The notes beneath the pieces were generated by a model that ran no database searches, was not told the origin of the DNA, and saw only the letters and a list, made by a program, of their open reading frames with translations. Shown here piece after piece: positions 13,968 to 18,508 of a stretch of 18,508 nucleotides of DNA. The stretch is from assembly GCA_001303665.1 (NCBI GenBank), contig LJUF01000055.1, forward strand, positions 1 to 18,508, written 5' to 3'. A program made the position numbers and the translations under genes. The stretch is from Phycisphaerae bacterium SM23_33 (GTDB taxonomy: Bacteria > Planctomycetota > Phycisphaerae > SM23-33). Each line of letters starts with the position of its first letter. Position 1 is the stretch's first letter.

Positions 13968-15526
13968 ACGAGCGCGACACGCACAGTCAGACGCCGGCGC
14001 CTCCCCCGCCTCCTCCCGGGCCGCCGCCGGCCGCCCGGCCGCACGCGGCGGGGGATGCGGAGATGGCCGCCGCCAGAAAGTCCCTGGCCGACGCCCTGCG
14101 CGTGAGCTTCCGGCTGCTGTCGCTGATCATGATCGTGGCCCTGGGCTGGCTGCTCTCCAGCGGGCTGGCCACCATCCAGCCGGAGGAACGGGCGGTCCGG
14201 CTGACCTTCGGCCGGATCCAGGGCGAGGCGGAGGAGCGCGTGCGGGGCGAGGGCCTCAAGCTGGGCTGGCCAAAACCGTTCGGCGATTTTGCCCGGGTCT
14301 CCACCCGGGAGCAGACGCTGCGGATCGACGATCTCTGGCTGTACGAGGTCGGCCAGGACACCGAAACGCCCATCTCCGATCGCGAGACCCGCGAACAGGG
14401 GCTGCGCCCGGGCTACGACGGGGCCTTGATGACCGGCGACCGGGGCCTGGTCCACGTGCGGATTGTCTGCACTTTCAAGGCCGGCGTGCGGCAGGGAAAC
14501 CCGGACGCCGAGGCCGTCATCCAGTACCTGAGCAACGTGCGGGGCTTCCGGCCGGCGGACCGCGAAAAACCGGAGGAAGACATCACCGAGGAGCTGGTGC
14601 GCTCGGCCGTCTGCAACGCCGCCATCCGGGCCGGGGCCGCCCGGACGCTGGATTCGGTTTACCTGACGGCCCGGGGCAGGTTCGCCGCCGAGGTCAAGGA
14701 ACTGGCCCAGCAGCGGCTGAATGAGCTGCACTCCGGCATCTACATCCAGGACATCCGCATCCCCAACGCCACGGTGCCGCTGACGGCCATCGAAGCCTTC
14801 AACGACGTCACCAACGCCCGCTCGCAGTGGGAGAGCAGGATCAACGAGGCCAAGCGGGACGCCCTGGACAAGCTGAACAAGGCGGCCGGGGCGCCGAGTT
14901 GGCCGCTGCTGGTCGGCCAGCTCGAAGCCCGCCAGAGCATCCGCGCCGCCGGGGCGGCATCGCCCGCCGGCGGGAACCCCGCCCCCGGCACGGAGGCCGA
15001 CGAGCCCAACTACGCCAAAAACGTCCAGACGTTCCGCGACTACGCCCAGGCCGTCCGCGCCGGCAAGAGGGCGGACGTGGAAAGCCTCGGCCGCAAAATC
15101 CAGGGCTTCGGGCTGATGAACCTGTACGCGACCGCCCGGGAGCGCCGCGACGAGGAGCTGGCGGCGGAAATCCTCGAGGAAATCAACCGCGTGCTGCTGT
15201 CCAACCGCACCGGCGGAGAGTCCGCCAAGAGCATCAACAGCGCCCGCAGCTACAGCGCCGGCGTGCGCCAGCACGCCAGGGCCCAGGCCGAACGCTTCAC
15301 CGAACTGGCCGGCAAGTTCGCCGAATCCCCCGAGGTCATGCTCCAACGCTACCTGGCCCAGGTCAAGAGCGAGATCCTCACCGACCCCAAGGTCGAGAAG
15401 TGGTACCTGCCGCCGGGGCTGAAGCTGGTGGTGCGGCTCAGCAGCGATCCCGACATCCTACGCCGCATCCAGCGGGCCGTGCTGCAGGCGAGGAAGCAGC
15501 CGCCGGAGCCAACAAGGAGCCGGTAA
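13964..15526 (+). CDS. SPFH/band-7 protein, HflK-like with proline-rich N-terminus
   Basis: A 520-residue protein from ATG 13964, with AGAGG 9 nt upstream. Residues 11-26 are a Pro/Ala run, as in many HflK proteins. One membrane helix (about 48-67) precedes the band-7 domain, which starts IQPEERAVRLTFGRIQGEAE and includes EGLKLGWPKPFGDFARVSTR, DRGLVHVRIVCTFKAG and IYIQDIRIPNATVPLTAIEA. The region after about residue 285 is long, charged and helical, interrupted near 328-348 by an Ala/Gly/Pro-rich linker. It ends in WYLPPGLKLVVRLSSDPD. The extra ~120 residues compared with HflK lie in this C-terminal half. It overlaps the HflC-like gene by 4 bp, and the ABC ATPase gene follows 59 bp later. Confidence 0.87.
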   Translation: MNERDTHSQTPAPPPPPPGPPPAARPHAAGDAEMAAARKSLADALRVSFRLLSLIMIVALGWLLSSGLATIQPEERAVRLTFGRIQGEAEERVRGEGLKLGWPKPFGDFARVSTREQTLRIDDLWLYEVGQDTETPISDRETREQGLRPGYDGALMTGDRGLVHVRIVCTFKAGVRQGNPDAEAVIQYLSNVRGFRPADREKPEEDITEELVRSAVCNAAIRAGAARTLDSVYLTARGRFAAEVKELAQQRLNELHSGIYIQDIRIPNATVPLTAIEAFNDVTNARSQWESRINEAKRDALDKLNKAAGAPSWPLLVGQLEARQSIRAAGAASPAGGNPAPGTEADEPNYAKNVQTFRDYAQAVRAGKRADVESLGRKIQGFGLMNLYATARERRDEELAAEILEEINRVLLSNRTGGESAKSINSARSYSAGVRQHARAQAERFTELAGKFAESPEVMLQRYLAQVKSEILTDPKVEKWYLPPGLKLVVRLSSDPDILRRIQRAVLQARKQPPEPTRSR

Positions 15527-15585
15527 CCCACCCGGCCGGCGTCGTCGCCACCGATGCCGCCGCCCGGGCGCGAAAGAACGACATC

Positions 15586-16647
15586 ATGGTCGCAGACAAT
15601 GACATCGTCGTACGTACCGTGCAGCTGACCAAGACCTTCCGCGATTTCTGGCTGCGGGAGAGGATCACCGCCGTTCGCGACCTGAACCTGGACATCGCCT
15701 CCGGGACGGTGTACGGGCTGCTGGGTCCCAACGGCTCAGGCAAGTCCACCACGCTGAAGATCATCCTGGGGCTGATGTTCCCGACCCGCGGGTTGGTGCG
15801 GGTGTTCGGCCGGCCGGCCACCGAGGTGGGCATCAAGGGGCGGATCGGCTTCCTGCCGGAAGAGTCGTACCTGTACCCCTTCCTGGACGCCTACGAGACG
15901 CTGGACTATTACGGCCGCCTGTTCCACCAGCCGCGCCGCCAGCGCCGGGGGCGGATCGAGATGCTGCTGGACATGGTGGGTCTGCGGGGCTCGGCCCACC
16001 GGCGGATCGGCGAGTACTCCAAGGGGATGCAGCGACGGATCGGGATGGCCCAGGCCCTGATCAACGACCCGGAGCTGCTGATCCTGGACGAGCCCACCGC
16101 CGGCATGGACCCGATGGCGGCCCGGCAGTTCAAGGACCTCATCCACGAGCTCAGCCGGCGCGGAAAGACCGTCATCCTCTCCTCCCACCTGCTGGCCGAC
16201 ATGGAAGACGTCTGCGACCGCGTGGGCATCCTCTACGCCGGGCAGCTCCGGGCCGAGGGCACCCTCGACAGCCTGCTGGTACGCCGCGGGCTGACCACCA
16301 TCACCACCGAGAGCCTGGACGACCAGACCGCCGGCCAGATCCGCAGCATCCTCTCGGAGCGGAACAAGCAGGTGTTTTCCATCGACGCGCCCAAGGACAA
16401 GCTGGAGGCGCTGTTCCTGCGGATTGTTCGCGAGGCCCAGGCCCGGCGTGAGCGGCCGGCGCAGGCGGTGGGCACGGGCGAGGTGGCGGAGTTCCTCCGC
16501 GCCGGCCCCGAGCAGAAAACGCGCAAGGTGATCGAGGAGCTGCTGGCCGGACGCCAGCCGCCCGCCCCCCCGTCTCCGGCGGCCGAGCCCAAACGCGACG
16601 TGCTCAGCCCGCCGCCCCGCCGGTTCCGGCCGATCGCAGCGTCATAG
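15586..16647 (+). CDS. ABC transporter ATP-binding protein (ABC-2 exporter type)
   Basis: A 353-residue protein from ATG 15586. Walker A is GPNGSGKST (47-55), the signature region EYSKGMQRR (143-151), Walker B LLILDEP (164-170), the D-loop AGMD follows, and the H-loop is His201 in SSHLL. The Q-loop position reads GFLPEES; loss of the glutamine is usual in this ABC-2 subfamily (compare GYLPEE). The nucleotide-binding domain ends near residue 230. An unusually long tail (about 230-353) then runs through a charged helical region and a Pro/Ala-rich end. It should energise the permease encoded just downstream, and possibly also the divergent permease at 9073. The ribosome-binding site is weak (GAAAG). 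Confidence 0.92.
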   Translation: MVADNDIVVRTVQLTKTFRDFWLRERITAVRDLNLDIASGTVYGLLGPNGSGKSTTLKIILGLMFPTRGLVRVFGRPATEVGIKGRIGFLPEESYLYPFLDAYETLDYYGRLFHQPRRQRRGRIEMLLDMVGLRGSAHRRIGEYSKGMQRRIGMAQALINDPELLILDEPTAGMDPMAARQFKDLIHELSRRGKTVILSSHLLADMEDVCDRVGILYAGQLRAEGTLDSLLVRRGLTTITTESLDDQTAGQIRSILSERNKQVFSIDAPKDKLEALFLRIVREAQARRERPAQAVGTGEVAEFLRAGPEQKTRKVIEELLAGRQPPAPPSPAAEPKRDVLSPPPRRFRPIAAS

Positions 16648-16686
16648 ATTCCCTCTTGCCCCATGACCAACCGGAGAAGCCCGACC

Positions 16687-18183
16687 ATGCGTAGGTTCTG
16701 GGCCGTTACCCGAGCCACCGTCCTGGAATGCCTGCGCAGCAAGTTCGCGGTGGTCTTCGCCGCCCTGCTGGCCGTGTGCGTCCTGGGCGTGGGCCTGAGC
16801 TTCAAGGGCGACGGCACCCTCCGCGGCCGGATCCAGACCTTCCTGGACTACAGCACCACCCTGACGCAATTGCTGCTGGGGCTGCTGACCCTGTTGCTGG
16901 CCACCTTCGTCACCGCCAGAGACATGCGCGACAAGACCGTCTTCACCGTGGCCAGCAAGCCGCTGTCGCGACCGGCCTACGTCGCCGGCAGGTGGCTGGG
17001 CATCGTGCTGCTGGACGCGGTGCTGCTGCTGGCGGCCCTGGCCGCCATCTACGCCCTCGCCCAGTACCTCCGCTCCCTGCCCACCGCCATGGAACGGGAC
17101 AAGCGGGTCGGCAGGCTGCCGGCCGACGCCTGGGACCCCGACCGCCAGGCCGTCGAGAGCGAAGTCTTCACCGCCCGCATGATGATCAAGCCCGACCCCT
17201 TCGACGTGGACGAGCTGGTCCAGCAGCAGAAGCAGCGGCTGCTGGAGGAAGCCGACCAGGAGCAGCTCATCCGCGACCAGATCCGCTCCCGGCTGGCCCT
17301 GCGCGACCGCCGGGGCACGCCCGACGAGGCCGAGGTCGAAAGGCAGGCCGGCAACCCCGCCATCCGCGAAGAGATCCTCTCCCAGATCGAGTCGCACCTC
17401 CGCAGGCGGATCGTGGAGGAACTGCGGCTGGTGCAGCCGGGCCAGCAGCTCCCGCTGATCTTCAGCGGCGTCCGCCCGCCCGCCGGCCGACGCGAGCTGC
17501 TGAAGCTCCGCTACAAGTTCTACGCCATCCGGCGGCCCCAGTCCGGCCTGGTCAAAAGCCTCTGGGTGGCCGAGAACCCGCAGAAGGGGCGCCAGTTCGA
17601 GTGGCGGGACGACCCCGTCGACGCCGCCTCCACCTGGGAAATCGCGCCGGAGGCCGTCACCGACGACCACCGGCTGCTGGTCTTCTATCAAAACGGCCCG
17701 GAAAACCCCACCGCCGTGAAGATCCTGCCCGACGAGATCACCCTGCTGTACCGCGTCGGCGGCTTCGAGGCCAACCTCGCCCACGCCGCCGCGCTGATGC
17801 TGGTGCGGCTGATGTTTCTGGCCGCCTGCGGCGTGCTGTTCGGGGTGTGGATGACCTTCCCGGTGGCCGCCCTGACCTGCCTGATCATCTTCTTCCTGGG
17901 CTGCATGGGCCATTTCGTGCAGGAGGCCACCAAGCTGAGCCCCTACTCCGACCGCGGCGTGCTGGACTATACCAGCTACGCCCTCGCCCGCTTCGCCTTC
18001 TTCTTCATGCCGAATCTGCCGCTGGTCAGCTCCCCCGCCGACGCCCTGCGCGACGGCACGGTCATCTCCTGGCGCGTGCTGGCGGCGGAGGCCCTCACCG
18101 GCACCGGGCTGCGGGCGCTGGCGGGGCTGGTCCTCGGCAGCCTCATCTTCTGGCGAAAGGAACTGGCCAGGGTGCAGGTGTAG
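16687..18183 (+). CDS. ABC-2 type permease with a large extramembrane insert
   Basis: A 498-residue protein. ATG 16687 is chosen because GGAG lies about 11 nt upstream; the in-frame ATG at 16663 has none. Residues 1-127 hold three helices (about 18-38, 58-78, 103-127) and the ABC-2 motif RDMRDKTVFTVASKPLSRPA. Residues about 130-365 are soluble, with a Gln/Glu/Arg-rich probable coiled coil (178-250) and a beta-rich portion (LRYKFYAIRRPQSG...). Helices resume at about 372-410, 430-450 and 465-490. Permeases with such an insert between helices 3 and 4 could use it to contact substrate or partner proteins such as the SPFH proteins. It shares its core motif with the permease at 9073-10485. The partner ATPase is encoded immediately upstream. 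Confidence 0.85.
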   Translation: MRRFWAVTRATVLECLRSKFAVVFAALLAVCVLGVGLSFKGDGTLRGRIQTFLDYSTTLTQLLLGLLTLLLATFVTARDMRDKTVFTVASKPLSRPAYVAGRWLGIVLLDAVLLLAALAAIYALAQYLRSLPTAMERDKRVGRLPADAWDPDRQAVESEVFTARMMIKPDPFDVDELVQQQKQRLLEEADQEQLIRDQIRSRLALRDRRGTPDEAEVERQAGNPAIREEILSQIESHLRRRIVEELRLVQPGQQLPLIFSGVRPPAGRRELLKLRYKFYAIRRPQSGLVKSLWVAENPQKGRQFEWRDDPVDAASTWEIAPEAVTDDHRLLVFYQNGPENPTAVKILPDEITLLYRVGGFEANLAHAAALMLVRLMFLAACGVLFGVWMTFPVAALTCLIIFFLGCMGHFVQEATKLSPYSDRGVLDYTSYALARFAFFFMPNLPLVSSPADALRDGTVISWRVLAAEALTGTGLRALAGLVLGSLIFWRKELARVQV

Positions 18184-18190
18184 GTGAGCC

Positions 18191-18508
18191 ATGCGTCGAG
18201 ACCGGCTGGCACAACTGGCTTTCCTGGCTGCGGCGGCGGCGGCGCTGACCGCCGCGGCCATGCTGCAAGCCCCCATCGAGGCCCAGCGCAGCCGCGCCGG
18301 GCTGGTGACCGTGGCCGCCGACGAGGCCGTCGCCAAGCACCCCAAGATCGCCCTGCTGCAGGTGGCACCCGGCGGGCTGCGGGCGGCCCTGCTGAACTAC
18401 CTGTGGATCCGCTCCCAGGAGCTCAAGGAGCAGGGAAAGTTCTTCGACGCCCAGGGGCTGCGCGACCTCATCTGCGAGATGATGCCCCACTTCTCCGGCG
18501 TCTGGGAC
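18191..18508 (+). CDS. Uncharacterised membrane-anchored protein (partial, N-terminal 106 residues)
   Basis: The frame opens at ATG 18191, 7 bp after the permease stop, with GGTGAG just upstream, and stays open to the window edge. The start is a basic residue cluster followed by an alanine-rich hydrophobic helix (about 8-25), consistent with a signal anchor. The next part reads LQVAPGGLRAALLNYLWIRS, then QELKEQGKFFDAQGLRDLIC and EMMPHFSGVWD. The GGLR...WIR...L...G.FF....L...I...P.F...W pattern recalls proteins next to ABC-2 permeases in planctomycetes whose C-terminal parts are TPR-like. I cannot name a function. Its position as sixth gene of the operon suggests a role with the transporter. 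Confidence 0.7.
   Translation, partial: MRRDRLAQLAFLAAAAAALTAAAMLQAPIEAQRSRAGLVTVAADEAVAKHPKIALLQVAPGGLRAALLNYLWIRSQELKEQGKFFDAQGLRDLICEMMPHFSGVWD

Noticed and set aside
13007..15526. 839-codon plus-strand frame that would fuse antisense-like sequence to the third SPFH protein
   Set aside because: The first 319 codons are an out-of-frame reading of the HflC-like gene; ATG 13964 with its own ribosome-binding site and ATGA overlap is the real start.

Overview
The window is very GC-rich and tightly packed, with no rRNA, CRISPR array or complete insertion sequence. Several gene families point to a planctomycete, perhaps an anaerobic Phycisphaerae-type lineage: several adjacent SPFH/band-7 proteins beside an ABC-2 transporter, a membrane-anchored TPR protein with a KSRRRHEL-type N-terminus, a PcRGLX/YetA-like secreted protein and a DUF4832-type putative glycosidase. 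This placement is an inference from gene families and composition; no marker gene in the window proves it.

Left part (1-3260). A divergent pair of carbohydrate-related genes opens the window. One is a secreted PcRGLX/YetA-like protein (minus strand, C-terminus beyond the edge). The other is a DUF4832-like (beta/alpha)8-barrel protein (plus strand) behind a good sigma70-type promoter. Next comes a gene-poor stretch with two 97-bp direct repeats, each bounded by 11-bp inverted ends. They bracket a 5'-truncated GIY-YIG nuclease gene and abut the 3' end of a tRNA-Val(CAC).

Middle left (3186-6634, all minus strand). Reading in the direction of transcription: a Sec-type lipoprotein overlapping a TPR membrane protein by an ATGA junction; a corrinoid-binding protein that ends early and is followed by a strong intrinsic terminator; an RluA-family pseudouridine synthase; then tatA and tRNA-Val. 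The tatA-tRNA pair lies behind a promoter with consensus -35 and -10 boxes, the -35 box overlapping the synthase stop codon.

Middle right (7021-10485). A P1B-type heavy-metal ATPase without an N-terminal metal-binding domain (plus) converges on an ABC-2 type permease (minus).

Right part (10676-18508, all plus strand). One apparent operon runs to the edge: a 759-aa polytopic SPFH protein, an HflC-like SPFH protein, a third SPFH protein (HflK-like, proline-rich N-terminus), an ABC ATPase, a second ABC-2 permease with a large extramembrane insert, and the start of an uncharacterised membrane-anchored protein. The divergent permease at 9073-10485 shares the EDRTVLTVVSKP-type motif with the operon's permease (RDKTVFTVASKP). 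The simplest reading is an ABC-2 transporter working with, or organised by, a three-protein SPFH membrane assembly. Its substrate is not evident. This locus and the repeat-bracketed GIY-YIG remnant are the most notable parts of the window.
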